Origin: Gongronella butleri
Taxonomy: Eukaryota; Mucoromycota; Mucoromycetes; Mucorales; Cunninghamellaceae
DNA: 64,000 nt
NCBI GenBank assembly: GCA_025201375.1
Contig: JAIWZP010000091.1
Location: 16,906 to 80,905 of the forward strand
Direction of reading: 5' to 3'
In this document: positions 1-12,450 of the stretch, in pieces
Layout: the number at the start of each line of letters is the position of its first letter
Numbering within the stretch: the stretch's first letter is position 1
Made by a program: the position numbers and the translations under genes
Notes under the pieces: generated by a model
Told to the model about the DNA's origin: nothing
The model's database searches: none
Seen by the model: only the letters and a program-made list of their open reading frames with translations

Positions 1-3000
1 ACTGAAAACAAGATTGCAAACAGAGAGTAGCAGCCAAACCCAAAGCTCAAGAGCATGATGCCCGGCCTAAAGTGTCAAAGTTAGTTTTTGTAAAAATATA
101 CAGCGTAAAAGCAATACCTGGGCAAACAACAGCAAAAAATCAAAGGTCCCTTTCTGTCCATGGTGGTTGAAAAAAAGGAGAAAACAAAATTCTCACTCCA
201 TGATCCGCTTTTTATGTTTTGCTGCCGCAGAAAAGTTACACGAGTTCCGAGAGGTTGTTGTGGAAGATTTGTACCATTTACGTTACAATTCATACTCCTC
301 TCAGAGCCATTGGCGTCCAGCTGGTGTCACCATGGCGCATGGAGCATGGAGCATGGAGCATAAATGCCAGTTTTAACGCGTGGGCTTAGCCGTTTTTGCT
401 ATACAACCTGACATGAAGTGAGTCTTTTTGTGCACCAAATTATTGTAGCACATCGCCAACCAGCGCGTGCGTTTTGAAACCAGCGGTTTATCCTTTTGAA
501 CCCCTACATGGTTCCTACATGACACCTGTTGTAAGAAAAACAGGTCTTTTTTGTTGCTACTCTTTTGTAAAGGAGCCACCATTTCATGAACCATTTCAAT
601 GCACTGCAATGGCAAAAGATCTCCCATTTTTTGTTTTGCTGCGCCAGTGTCAGAAAGTCAACGTCCGAGCCAGAGCAGACAAGTGGATACCGCGTTACCC
701 ACCGTCAATTGCAACGCGGCTGCGGAAAAAAGCGCATGGTCACCCAAAAAGCTTCCCGAAGGAACGTTTTAAACTCAAAAGTGACCCAAAAATAGAAGTG
801 TACACGAGAAATGGACATTTGTGAAGGGATAGAGTGCTTGAAAGCCCAGAAGTGGTGCTATTGGACTCGCTGGTTCTTCAGAAAAGAGATGCACGCAGAA
901 ATCCAGCGTCTGATAGACGCGGAAAAGCACGCAAACCGGCATACCTGTTGGAAAAATGTAATATTTGCCATTTTCGTTGCTTAATCCCGCAACAATACGA
1001 TCTATCAGAGCCTGTGAGACCTCAAATAAAATGATGACGACGTAAAGAGGCAAAGGTGGGCGATTTCCAAAGGTTTCGACGTGTTTCTTCATCGAAACTC
1101 TAGTTTTAGCGCTGATTTCGTATCATCCTTGCAAAGTTGTACTAATTTAATCACAGAGAGAGCTTGAGATCGTTCGAATGATATGTTTAGCATCACATGA
1201 TCAAGTTTTGAGGCATTGAAAAAAGGTTATTCAACTTGCCCTAATCAAATATTTAATTTTTAGCGGCGACTCTAGGTTTAGTTGGCACATGCGCGCGATA
1301 CATGGCCAAAACGCGTCTCAATGTGAAAATGCAAGCTCAAAAACCTAGTGGGGGTCAAGTGGGCTCAAGTTGGAGTCGTCAAAAATGTGCTACACGCAAA
1401 TCCACAATCAGCCGTGGCGAGCCTCCAAAACCAAAATTGAAAAATCATGTCCTCAGAATTCCATCAAACTTGCACATAAGAACAATGACATGGAGAAACC
1501 AATGGAACGCCAAAAAAAGAGGGTAATCCATTCGTTGGATGTGGAGCAATGACCAATTTTTGATTTTATTTCATCCGCGAATTACACGGAAAAAACGCGC
1601 CCACACAGTCGCGCTGACGCGTCCATTTGCGCGTCACACCCGAACCGCATAAATTTAACTGCGGCTAAGAGTGGATACCACGGTGTTTGATGCGGTTTTT
1701 CACGCGTCAAAAAATATATATGATGTTGAACCCTTATCAAAAATGCTCAAAAATATTTTTTTTTCATTGATCACTGATATCCATGTCCGCAGCGAGCCAT
1801 GCTCTTCCTAATGATGTGTGTTTTGTGGCCCTGTGGCCATTTTTCGTCGACTTGCCCTTGAGGCGGAAAAAAACGACAAATTCCATTTTACGCAAAAGAC
1901 AGTCGATGCACCCCTAATTTTTATCCGCTTTTCGTCTGTGAATGAGGTGTGTTCACCCTGTGACTGACGGGCGTGGCGATCTAAGGGCATAAATTTCTCG
2001 AATTTCGGAGGGTCGACTGCACCCCTTGAAAAATTGGCCCTCTTCGAAAATCGTGATTGCGCGCCATCCATCAGCCGCAGCATCCCAAGAGTAGGCGCAT
2101 TTGAACGAGAAAACCTTAAACTCGTTGCTCCAACGCGTATCTAAACTTTTGTTTAGTGTCAGCATGTTTAAAAATAATCAAAAACCGTCAAATGGTCCTC
2201 AATCGCGTTACGCTCGGCAGTCAATTGATTTATCGTCATTTTCAGTGCGCGGCTCGATCCTTTTTGCCAAAAATGAAAGAAAATAGTCAGTACGTTTGAC
2301 GTGTGTTGGTTCACGCAAGCCTGAAAAGTGTCTTTTAATGCCAAAAAAATAACTTCCATTCGAGAGAACACGCAAGTAACAATGATCGGATCTCTGCCAA
2401 ATTTGGGCATGTTGTCCCTCGTGGAGATTGAAATTCTTAGCATAAAGACGCTAGGCTGCTTAGATGTCGTCCGCGTGGCATCGCGCCGAAAATATCCAGC
2501 TCTTGGGCACAAAAGGCGTAAAACTCGCATACGCAACACTTTCTTTTTGTGATCCCGAATGTCCACAAACGCACGAGATTATCCGCTATCGGGACACGCT
2601 TTTCAGCGTGGCAGTTCAAATGTCACCCAAACTCGACAATGGAACGGGCTTTTTCGGATTCCACTGTCATTTCAAAAGTCTTTTTTTTTGCAATGCAGCA
2701 AGAACAAATGTGTCAGGGTGTAGTCAATGGTGCCTGACATGTGGCAAAAATTTAGTGTGAGAAATTCTCTAAAACACATTGTTCGATGTGATTCTCTTCT
2801 TTTTGGTGTCATTGTTGGAGATTCTGGTAGACTTTGGGTCACACGAACGAGTGGAATCAAGAGTCCAAGGTACATCATGCGGACATTGGCGTCATTGGGT
2901 TGGGCCAGCGGGCTCGCAAAAAAAAAAAATAAAGTGACAGATCACGAGTTGAAGGAAGACCTATGATCTTTTTTACTCTGTGACGTCAAGTCGTAAGCCC

Positions 3001-4913
3001 AGGTGGCCACGGGTCGACGGGTGAAAGAGGAGCTTTCCTATTGCGCGCATGGAAAGAGAAATGACGTGGTCTTGGGGGTTACGAAAAAGACGCGGGTCGC
3101 CCATTACAAGACGTGGGTCGCCCTTGGGAAGACGAATGTGCCCATGGCACCGGGGCAATTGTTCTCACGCATTGACACGTGAATAACTGGCGGGGCGCGC
3201 GGGGGATGAGTGGGTGAGGGGGGACGGACGGCGACGAGGGGGCGTGGGTGCGCAAAAAGGATGTAAACAGTGGAGATGGCCAGTGCGCAAACAAAACAAA
3301 AAAAAAAAAGCGGCGGGTGGCGGTGCCCATCAACAAATTATTCTCATCGTTTTCGAATGAGAAAAAAGATAAAGCAATGTGATTGAAAGGGAAATCCGCG
3401 CATATGGGAATTCATCGTTCTTTTTTTGAAAAAAGTTGGCCAAGAGGTCATGGGCTCTTTTTTTGTTTTTTTTTTGGCGCTCCCAAGGCCTTTTTTCAAG
3501 GACCCTGAGGCGCGGGGTCGATCATTTTCACCGCCCCCACCTCCCCCCCCCAAGAGGGGCTCCACTTTGAGATTGCCGGAAACAGAATTGCATGAGCGTT
3601 TCTCCAAATGCAGGCCGGGGGTGTACAAGAGCGAAACAAGGTGCCCCGTGAATGGCTTGTTCCAAAACGAGATTTTCGGTGATCACTTTTTGATCGATAA
3701 CCTTTTTCCCTTGGGCCGATGCTTTTTGCGGGCGCGTGGACAAGAGTGAGAGCGGGAACTGAGCGCCTTTTTTTTGTGCTGCCAATCTCGCGTTTCTTTT
3801 TTTATTATTATTTTTACGGATTTTGCGCGTGCATTTCTTCTTTTGCTTGCCATTGGCGTGGCCATGCTTCCTTGTGTTCAGGTCGCGAGCGCCAAAAAAA
3901 AAGAGATCACCTATCATGTGAAAGGTGTGTCGTACGGCAAACACGAAAATTTAAAGAGGACGTGCGTGCAAAAGAGGAACACACCGCATGATGATGGGTA
4001 ATCAGTTCATCACGGGACGCGACGGGCGCGCGCGCATACACACACACAGGCACGCTCAAGTCCGATTGCGTTTTCCCCCCTGTCATACATGGCCTTTTTG
4101 ACTATGCACAAAAGTTGTGCTTATTTTTGCATCCTTTTTGCTCTCTTTTTCTTGTCCTCCCCCCAAAGTGAAATAGAAACCTGGGTACGGCTACGCAGAT
4201 GAGTGGAGGAAAAAAAAAGATTGTTGGGTTACCCAGAGAAATCATGGGACGGAGGAAAAGAACACGCTGGTTGGTGTCACCTTTTTGTCTCTCTTGGTTT
4301 TTTTTTCCCTTGTTCCTTGATTGATAGCATGCTCTTTTCTCTCGCGGGGAGGGGAGGGACGCGTTTTTTTTTTTTTTGCCTCTTTTTTTTTTTTTTTTCG
4401 CGCGAGGGTCGTTGTCTCTTTAATACAATGGGGGACGCTCGGGCCATGACGGGCTGTTTTCAAAAAAAGAAAAAACAAAAAAGACGGCCAACCCGGAAGC
4501 GTGGCCAGCACAATGGAACCCAGGGCATTGATCATCGTTTTTTTTTGCGATGGACAAACCATGGATGCATCGTACCACATACACTATCTTTTTTGTGTCC
4601 CGTGGTCATGGGGCCAGTGACGACCTTCCAGCACCCCCTGGCCAAAGGAAACACGCAAACCCATCTCGTTTGATGAGGCAATGACTGCTGGATGATTGGC
4701 TCGCCGGTCGCGCCCAGCTGATTTGCCTTGCACAAGAAGCAAAAAAAAAACATGAGCAAGGGGTGTCTTGAAAGAGAGTAAAGCGGGTTGTTTTAGCTTT
4801 ATGAGAAGATTCACAAAGGTTTAAGTACAAAATTTCCCTCTTGTGCGCACATCAAGATGGGGGGTGCACGACGGAAGGATTGGATCTTTTCGATTAGAGG
4901 GGGGGCAAAAAGC
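1..4913. other. gene-poor region with no supportable gene
   Basis: No open frame here shows a recognisable domain, a splice-consistent exon chain or a convincing start context. The first 1.2 kb is AT-rich. Family A copy 1 lies at about 1,295-2,075. From 2.9 kb on there are many short A and T runs and a short CA tract near 4,038-4,049. Frames of 70-150 codons in 3.1-4.8 kb translate to long phenylalanine or lysine runs from T/A tracts and look non-coding. Confidence 0.6.
1295..2075 (+). repeat. dispersed repeat family A, copy 1
   Basis: This is one of three diverged copies in the window, all in the same orientation (others at about 21,955-22,620 and 47,500-48,250). Shared landmarks in order are: a block with 'cgtggcgagcctcc' near 1,413 (also in copy 3), several ACGCGTC boxes, a 'catgctctt' block, 'ttttcgtcga' near 1,843, 'ggcgatctaagggc' at 1,974-1,987 and 'gtcgactgcacccctt' from 2,012. 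Copies are clearly related but carry many substitutions and small indels. No terminal repeats or transposase motifs were seen. Boundaries are approximate. Confidence 0.75.
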
Positions 4914-4922
4914 TATATAAAG
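4914..4922 (+). promoter_or_regulatory. TATA box upstream of the miniprotein gene
   Basis: TATATAAAG lies about 110 bases upstream of the ATG at 5,031, and a long pyrimidine tract lies between them. The same arrangement (TATA box, then pyrimidine-rich leader, then ATG) precedes LEU1 and the first MFS gene, so this looks like the organism's normal promoter layout. Confidence 0.6.
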
Positions 4923-5030
4923 CGTGGTGGCGCCCTTTTTTTTTTCGGCCACTCATCTTTTAATTATTCTTTCTTTTTTTTCTCTTTCTCTTTTTCTTTT
5001 TTCCTCTTTCTTGCTTGTAAATACCGCGTG

Positions 5031-5156
5031 ATGGCTTGCTCTCATCCAACGACGACCGTGCCTGTCTGTCAAGGCCGCGGCAAGAGCTATTGTTTGGTGC
5101 ATCGCCGCTATTTCGAGACCAGCTGGTGCCCTGAATGCAGCAGTGGGAAACGATAA
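5031..5156 (+). CDS. 41-residue Cys/His-rich miniprotein
   Basis: I do not recognise this protein. It is a single-exon frame of 41 codons beginning MACSHPTTTVPVC and ending in a WCPEC motif and SSGKR. Five Cys and three His residues fall in pairs: C3-x-H5, C13, C20-x2-H23 and C32-x2-C35. This spacing could hold one or two zinc ions. The dense spacing of metal-ligand type residues, a good TATA box at 4,914 and a pyrimidine leader argue for a real gene. An in-frame extension upstream runs through the T tract and reads as a Phe/Ser string, so the ATG at 5,031 is preferred. A chance frame remains possible; conservation in relatives would decide. Confidence 0.45.
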   Translation: MACSHPTTTVPVCQGRGKSYCLVHRRYFETSWCPECSSGKR

Positions 5157-6483
5157 AAAAAGGTACAAAGATCAAAAGTGTGGGTTAGGGTTGTGCCCAC
5201 TCCTTGGCCAATGCTCATTCGTTCCTTTTTTTTTTTTTTTGGCCCTCGTCCCCAGCCCACGCATCTTTTTTTTTTTTTACCTCCAATTGCTCATGCAAGG
5301 CTAAGGCCTCCTTCCCTCCCCCCCCCAATTCTGACTCGTGCTGCTCTGGTTCAGCCGCCCAAAAAACAAAAGACTCAATTCACATCTCCCCTTTTTGCAT
5401 CACCACGAAAAAAAACAACCAAAAATCAGGCTTTCCCCCCATCCCTCCGTTCTCAAAATCAACGTAGATCACTCTCCTTGTTCATAGTACACACTTCATC
5501 CTATTCCACGTCCCAAAAAATGCCCCCATTGTGATATCCCTGAAAAATAAAAAAGTAAATAGTCAAAATATTCACATTTTTTTTTCTTTTTTCGTGATGG
5601 CGAGGCCAATGTGACCCGGGCAACCCGATGGAGCACGTGATCACGCTCTTGTCACACCCAGTCGCTATTGTTACCATTTGTCTACCATTTGTCGCTATGA
5701 TGCGCGCGTCTAGGATGGAAATTCAAAGGAAAACACGGAAAAGCAGCGCCATTGCCTTTGAAACTGGCCACGCGTTTGCATGCTTCGACGCGTCCTTGCC
5801 TCAAAAGATTTATTGGGACCGCGCCACGTCTCTGCAGCATGAAACGCTGGCTCAAAATGGTCCATTTTTTTTTGCCATTTCGTCGCTAATAGTTCTTTTT
5901 TTACTTTTTTAAGCCAATCGAGAAGAATAGAAAGCACCTCATCGTGGGTCACCGCCAATGATGAGACATAAAATGTGTTTTTTAAGACGAAGCAATGCAA
6001 AAAGGAAAAAGGATTTACCCAATGGATCACAAAATACAGAAAGAGCGCGCCAACTCAGCCCAAGCACCGCGCCTCGTGCCCGAAGGCGCGACAATCCGCG
6101 CGCGCTTTGCATCATCACCATGGAGTCATGGATACCCGTGAGCGCCCTCGAATCCATACTGCACCATTCTGGATGAAGTGGTCCGTTTTCGTGCTTTCTG
6201 ATGTTCTATGTCGAATTGAACAAGGAGAAACATATCAAAAAGGGAGAAACAGGCTAATTGATCCGAGGAAACACAAAAAACGTTAAATATCAATTTGTTG
6301 TTTGGCATGTATTCTTCTTGTTTTTCGATGAATTGCATGAATTGCATGAATGCATGACTTTGCACGACTCTGATCATTTTTTTTTTGGGCATTCATCTGG
6401 TTTCAATGTGATCTACAACTGGCAGGCCTGTTGATTCATGTTGCGCAGGGCGATTGGGCGGCGTGCACACGCGATCGCGTCGC

Positions 6484-6524
<41 letters not shown>

Positions 6525-6870
6525 GATCCATGTGCTGCCTGTGAATCCTGCAAGGCGTAGAACAGATCAGGACGATACAAAATGACGATGCACCAATGGA
6601 TAGCTTCCCAAGGGGAAAGAATTACCCAAGGGATCACAAAAAAAAAAAAGGGAGCGCTTCGCCCCAATGTCAACGTCAAGGATACGACGCACGCAAATGG
6701 GTCTCCAATGGACTTGGTATGATGGGAGGGGGGAAAGAGTTTCCCCGGGGGGCAGGCTTGACTCACTTTGGCAGGTGGCCAATGAGAACGCGTGCATCGG
6801 CCGGTCAAGATGACTCGTGCATATTTTGATGGGCAATGATGGAGAGCGGTGCGGGGCTTGAAAAGGGCGG
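5157..6870. other. intergenic region before LEU1
   Basis: No gene is supportable. The stretch is pyrimidine-rich from 5.2 to 5.6 kb, then mixed sequence with a 38-base T run at 6,485-6,522. Frames at 5,628-5,912 and 5,958-6,286 show no domain and no good leader. Confidence 0.5.
6485..6522 (+). repeat. 38-base poly-T tract
   Basis: An uninterrupted run of 38 T lies between 'gcgtcgcg' and 'gcgatcc'. It is the longest homopolymer in the window. The true length is uncertain because such runs are hard to sequence. Confidence 0.9.
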
Positions 6871-6877
6871 TATAAAA
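6871..6877 (+). promoter_or_regulatory. TATA box of LEU1
   Basis: TATAAAA lies 120 bases upstream of the LEU1 ATG and is followed by a pyrimidine-rich leader, as at the other genes here with a clear TATA box. Confidence 0.6.
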
Positions 6878-6990
6878 GAAATGGATCGAAAGATTCCATC
6901 GAAACCCTTTACCTCTTTTTTACTTGTTTCATTATTTCTCTCTGTCTCTCCTCCCCTCCTCTTTTTTTTTCTCGTTTTATCAAGAACAAC

Positions 6991-9400
6991 ATGGCTCAAA
7001 CTCTTTACGACAAGGTGTGGGCGGACCACATTGTTGACCAACAAGAAGATGGCACGTGTATTTTGTATATTGACCGCCACTTGGTGCATGAGGTGACGAG
7101 TCCCCAAGCGTTTGAAGGATTGCGCAATGCAGGGCGTCCTGTGCGTCGTCCTGATTGCACATTGGCGACGGTGGACCACAACATTCCGACGACGACGCGC
7201 AAGAATTTCAAGAGCATCAGCACGTTCATCGAAGAGGACGACAGCCGCACGCAATGCGAGACGTTGGAGGACAACATTGAGCGCTTTGGTTTGACGTACT
7301 TTGGCATGGAGGATGCGCGTCAAGGTATTGTGCACGTGATTGGACCCGAGCAAGGATTCACGTTGCCTGCGACGACGGTTGTGTGTGGCGATTCGCACAC
7401 GTCGACGCACGGTGCATTTGGTGCGCTTGCGTTTGGCATTGGCACGTCCGAGGTGGAGCATGTGCTTGCGACGCAGACGATTTTGCAGCGCAAGAGCAAG
7501 AACATGCGTGTGCGTGTCGAAGGCCAGGTGGCACCCGGTGTGACGGGCAAGGACATTGTGTTGCACATCATTGGCGTCATTGGCACCGCCGGTGGCACGG
7601 GATGTGTGATTGAATTCTGTGGATCGGCCATTCGATCGCTCACCATGGAAGGCCGTATGTCTGTGTGCAACATGGCCATTGAAGCCGGTGCGCGTGCGGG
7701 CATGATTGCTCCTGATGAAGTGACCTACGACTATATCAAGGGCCGTCCATTGGCCCCCAAGGGTGCCGATTGGGATCGTGCCGTTGCCTATTGGAACACA
7801 TTGCGTTCGGATGACAATGCTCAATACGATGTCAATGTGGAAATCGACGCTGCCGACATTGCTCCCACCATCACTTGGGGAACAAGCCCTCAGGACGTCG
7901 TTGCCATCACCGGAAAGGTTCCCGACCCCGCCAACGAACAAGACCCCACCAAGCGCCTTGCCATTGAACGCGCTCTCGACTACATTGGCCTCGCTCCCAA
8001 TACCCAAATGACAGACGTCAAGATCGACAAGGTCTTCATCGGCTCCTGCACCAATTCCCGCATCGAGGACCTGCGCGCCGCCGCCGCCATCGTCAAGGGC
8101 CGCAAGGCCGCAGAATGGGTCCACGCCATGGTCGTCCCTGGATCAGGCCTCGTCAAGCGCCAGGCTGAACAAGAAGGCCTCGACGTCATCTTCAAGGAGG
8201 CCAATTTCGACTGGCGCGAAGCTGGATGCTCCATGTGCCTCGGCATGAACCCCGATCAGCTCAAGCCCCGTGAACGCTGCGCCTCCACCAGCAATCGCAA
8301 CTTTGAGGGCCGCCAGGGCGCCCTTGGACGCACCCATCTCTGCTCCCCCGCCATGGCCGCCGCCGCAGGTATCAAGGGGTAAGTAAAAATGGAAAATTGG
8401 ACGTGGAATTGCGCTGGAAAAAGAGTGAAAACAGTGAACAATGAAAAAAAATAGAGGGAAAATGACAAAAGAATGAGCATTGACGCGTTTTTTTCTTTTC
8501 TTTTCTTTTTTTTTCTCCTCGCTCTCTTGCAGCTACTTGGCCGACGTGCGCGAAATGTTGCCTCAAGAATTGCCCGCGGGCAACGCGCCCAAGCGCGTCG
8601 AAATCGAGAGCCCCAAGCAGGCTCACGCGGAATTGGACAAGGAAAACGCGCCTGCTGCTGCTGCCGCTGCTGCTGCTGCGCCCACGGCTACCCAGCCTGC
8701 TGCGACCCAGGCTGCGCAGGGTGGTATGCCCAAGTTCACGGTGCTCGAGGGCATTGCCGCGCCTTTGGATATTGCCAACGTCGACACGGACATGATCATT
8801 CCCAAGCAATTCCTCAAGACCATCAAGCGCACCGGTCTCGGCAGCGCCCTCTTCTACGGCATCCGCTATGACCAGACCACCGGCGAGGAAAAGGCGTCGT
8901 TTGTCCTCAATCAGGAACCTTATCGCTCGGCCAAAATCCTCGTGTGCACGGGTCCCAACTTTGGCTGTGGCAGCTCCCGCGAGCACGCGCCTTGGGCCTT
9001 CAACGACTTTGGCATCCGCTGCATCATCGCCCCCAGCTTTGCCGACATCTTCTTCAACAACTGCTTCAAGAATGGCATGCTCCCCCTGACGCTCCCCCAG
9101 GATCAGCTCGAAAAGCTCGCCGCCGACGCAAAGCAGGGCCTCAACGTCAAGGTCGACCTCGTCAACCAAAAGGTCAGCTCGCCAAACCACGAATTCGCCT
9201 TTGATGTCGAGCCCTTCCGCAAGCACTGCCTCGTCAATGGTCTTGATGACATTGGCCTCACCATGCAAAAGGCTGACAAGATCGCACAATTCGAGGGCCA
9301 CCGCACCGCCACCTGGCCCTGGCTCGACGGCAAAAATTACACCGGCAAGGCAACAAAGATTGAGGTCCGCGACGCCAAAAAGCCCAAGCTTGACTGGTAG
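6991..9400 (+). CDS. LEU1: 3-isopropylmalate dehydratase (isopropylmalate isomerase)
   Basis: This [4Fe-4S] aconitase-family enzyme interconverts 2- and 3-isopropylmalate, the second step of leucine synthesis, in the cytosol of fungi. Exons are 6,991-8,378 and 8,533-9,400 (GTAAGT donor, TTGCAG acceptor), giving 751 residues, close to the usual fungal single-chain length. The N-terminal catalytic domain has the cluster cysteines C353 in GSCTNSR and C413/C416 in GCSMCLGMN, plus [15 protein letters not shown]. An Ala-rich linker (about 500-525) joins it to the swivel domain with NVDTDMIIP and [13 protein letters not shown]. Both halves are fused, as in yeast, unlike the bacterial LeuC/LeuD pair. 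The start matches the conserved beginning of the family (LYDKVWADH). A polyadenylation signal follows at 9,438. No clear Leu3-type CCGG-N4-CCGG site was seen upstream. Confidence 0.97.
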
Positions 9401-9437
9401 AAATCCTCCATTTTATTTTATTTTTTTTCACTTTCCC

Positions 9438-9443
9438 AATAAA
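9438..9443 (+). terminator. polyadenylation signal of LEU1
   Basis: AATAAA lies 38 bases after the LEU1 stop codon. Confidence 0.6.
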
Positions 9444-10124
9444 AAGTCGACAAATATGCTTTTTTGAAAAAACAATACAAAAACAAAAAGCGGTGGTACA
9501 ACTAGGAACATGCGCCTTTGATTTTGGGCAAACACGCAGCAAAAAAAGTCTCGGGCCGGCTAAATTCTTGGAAATAGGGGCGCAGTTCGCGACAAAGAGG
9601 CTGCTATCAAATGCAGCGCAAAGCCAGCTCTCACGCGGCATTGCGGCGCTAACCAAACTCGCGGCATTGCGGCATTAGGCTATGCAGGGCCCTTGCCGCG
9701 CATGAACACCCATGATCTGCTGCCCCATCCCTTTTTTTTTTTTTTTTTTGCACACTTACAATGTCAATCCTTTTTCTTTTAATAGGATCCAATGGGCAAC
9801 ACCATCTGGATTTTGCGAATAAAATGGGGCCTCGATGCGATCCATTGACGCTTTTTTACTGGTTTTGTTTGTCTTTAATGTTTTCCCGTGCAAACAAAAG
9901 CAGCTTCTAAGCAAGGGAGTGCCCAGCGGCTACCATTGACCAATGACATGCCTCTTACCAAGAGCTTGCGGGGATGAGCGGCATGCCAGATCGACGTCAG
10001 CCGCGCTGTTGATTTCTAATCGGTGCAAAATGGTCCATCTTACGCAGAGCGCCTGCCATTTTGGTTGTTTTGACGTTACACGCGGATAAATTTTGCCCGA
10101 GATCAGAGATTTGCACACGGCAAA
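9444..10124. other. intergenic region between LEU1 and the MFS gene
   Basis: No gene is seen. A 19-base T run is present near 9,731-9,749. Otherwise the sequence is unremarkable until the TATA box at 10,125. Confidence 0.5.
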
Positions 10125-10132
10125 TATAAAAA
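10125..10132 (+). promoter_or_regulatory. TATA box of the first MFS gene
   Basis: TATAAAAA lies 76 bases upstream of the ATG at 10,201 and is followed by an AG-rich then T-rich leader. Confidence 0.55.
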
Positions 10133-10200
10133 GAGAGCGCGCAGATCACAAATTCATTTTTTTTTTTCAAAATCATTCTTCTTTCTCATTCAATAACATC

Positions 10201-12114
10201 ATGTCTTCACCACACGACAGCGACGTGGAAGCAGCCACCATTGATCAAAAGCCCATTGAAAAGCTTGAGCAAGCGCCCATCAATCCTGATTTGCCCATGG
10301 TAAATGCAAAAAAGGGGAAAATGGTGCATTGCGGCGTGACTAATGCCTTTTTCCACCATGATTTACAGCATTGGAGCAATCGCAAAAAGTATTCGCAATT
10401 CGCCATTGTCTTTTTGAATGCCTTTTTGTGCTATTTCAGGTACGCAAAGAAAAAAATAAAGCCCCAAAACACAACATCTCATGCCTTTTTCTACTTTTTT
10501 TTTTTTTTTTTTTTTTTTTTTAGTTCGGCCGTCTACATCCCTGCGCTCACCACCCTCAAAGTGGTGTTTGATGTCGACCTCACCGTAAGTCGTATTGGAT
10601 GATGCGCACGTGATGCCATTTTCTCATACTTTTTTTTCTCATTTTTTTTTTTTTTTGTGCAGACCATCAATTCGACCGTGTCCTTGTTCATTGTGGTCAC
10701 AGGCATTGCGCCCATGTTTTGGGCGCCCTTGTCGGAGCGCATTGGCCGCAAGCCCACGTATCTCGCGTCCACCGCTCTGTATGCTGTCTTTTCGCTGATT
10801 AGCGGCTTCGCCGTCAATCTGCCCATGTTTTACGTCTTCCGCATCTTGCAAGGCATTGCGTGCTCGGCTTCGGTCGGCGTTGGCGGCGGCACCGTCACTG
10901 ATATCTTTGAGCCCCGCGTGCGCGGCAAGGCCATGGGCATCTTTTTGCTAGGCGTCATTATCGGTCCTGGTAAGGGTTTACAAGAATTAGTTTGGGCTTT
11001 GTAATTAATTTTTTTTTTTTTTTCGTCGAACAAAGCTGTTGGTCCCTTGGTCGGCGGGTATGTCAATCAATACCTCGGCTGGCGATGGATCTTTTACTTG
11101 ATGGCCATCCTGGGCGCCGCCACCACCATTGCAAACGTGTTGTTCCTCAAGGAAACTTTGTACCGGGACCCCAATGACCCCTTGCCCAGCGGCCTCGCCC
11201 GCTTCAAGTTCAATCCTGTAAGAAAAAAAAAGATCATTCATGGGGGCAGAGCATTGAATTGACGCATCGATGTATCTATTTTTTTCCTTTTAGTTTGCGA
11301 GCCTCAAGTTGCTCGGCACTTGGGAATTGTTCATCAGTGCCATCCCTCAATCCGTCATCTTTGGCTGGTTCTACCTGCTTGTCACCAGCTTGCCCATCGC
11401 CTTTGGTGAAATCTACCACTTCAATTCGGGCACCACGGGCCTGCTCTTCCTTGGTATGCGGGAAAAAACGGGAAAAAAAGGCACAGAAACAGGGTTGGCT
11501 TACATTTTTTTTATCTTTTTTTTCATGTAGCATCTGGCATTGGCAATTGTCTGGGTAGCATTTCGTCGGGCATCATCTCGGACATGGTGTATGCACGCCT
11601 CAAGGCACGCAATGGCGGCGTGGCCAAGGCCGAGTTCCGCCTGTGGCCTGCCTACATTGGCCTGCCCTTCACCCTTCTCGGCATGCTCATGTATGGTTGG
11701 TTCCTGAATGCGCGCACGTTCCCTTGGATCGCGCCCGTCGTGTCCCTCGCCATCGAAACCTTTGGTCAAATGTTCTTCATGAGCATCACAAGCACCTATG
11801 CCGCCGAGGCCTACTTCCCAATGTCCGCCTCGGCATTGTCCGCTGTCAATTTTATGCGCACGCTCTTTGCCATGGTCTTTAGCTTGGTCTCTGAGCAAGT
11901 CCGCAACAACTTGGGCGATGGATTGACATTGTAAGTCACAAAATGACGAAAAAAAAATGAGCGCAGCAATGCGTGCTCACCTCGCCTTTTTTTTTTTTTT
12001 TTTTTTTGTAGCACTGTCGGCTCCATCATCTTCTTTGCCTCGACCATGGTGTGTCTGCCCATCCTGCAAAAGTATGGCGAGCGTTTCCGCGCCGCGCGTC
12101 TCAACAAGAAATAA
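10201..12114 (+). CDS. MFS transporter, DHA1 (drug:H+ antiporter-1) type
   Basis: This is a 12-helix plasma-membrane-type transporter, probably proton-coupled export of small molecules; the substrate cannot be told from sequence. Eight exons (10,201-10,299; 10,369-10,439; 10,524-10,584; 10,663-10,969; 11,036-11,217; 11,294-11,453; 11,531-11,930; 12,012-12,114) join in frame to 460 residues, a normal length. The N terminus is hydrophilic and acidic, ending HWSNRKKYSQF before helix 1. Motif A-like PLSERIGRKPTYL follows helix 2, and the antiporter motif C is seen as GPAVGPLVGGY in helix 5, which supports DHA1. The first intron (10,300-10,368) is 69 bases, contains CTAAT as a branch site, and has no in-frame stop, so its retention would add 23 residues without a frameshift. 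The ATG at 10,201 is the first good start after the leader. Confidence 0.9.
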
Positions 12115-12238
12115 GCGCGTGCAATGCAATGCGCCCTCCCCTTTTGTAATTTTGCGATACCTCTTTTTGAACGACTCTCTTGTTTTTACCTGTACATTAC
12201 ATCATATCATATCATTACATTGTCATCTTTAAATGTCA

Positions 12239-12244
12239 AATAAA
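12239..12244 (+). terminator. polyadenylation signal of the first MFS gene
   Basis: AATAAA lies 125 bases after the stop codon, in an AT-rich tail. Confidence 0.5.
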
Positions 12245-12450
12245 CATATAGAATCTTCTACCTCCGTTTGACGAAATCGCCGTTTCATATCATCACCGTT
12301 TGGCCCCAAGCTTGCCATATTGCTGGGCTGCAATGAGGTCAGACCTTTTTTTTCATTGGCAAGCGAGTGCATTGGTGCATGCTTTCATTGCCATCAATGG
12401 GCCTGAACAGATATACAAGTGCGCAAACAAAATCGGACGAAACATTTCAA

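Noticed and set aside
3774..4001. 75-codon frame with a hydrophobic start resembling a signal peptide
   Set aside because: The hydrophobic part comes from a T-rich tract, and no TATA box or conserved mature peptide is seen.
4203..4673. 156-codon plus-strand frame
   Set aside because: It crosses several long T and A runs, giving Phe and Lys strings; no conserved features or good start.
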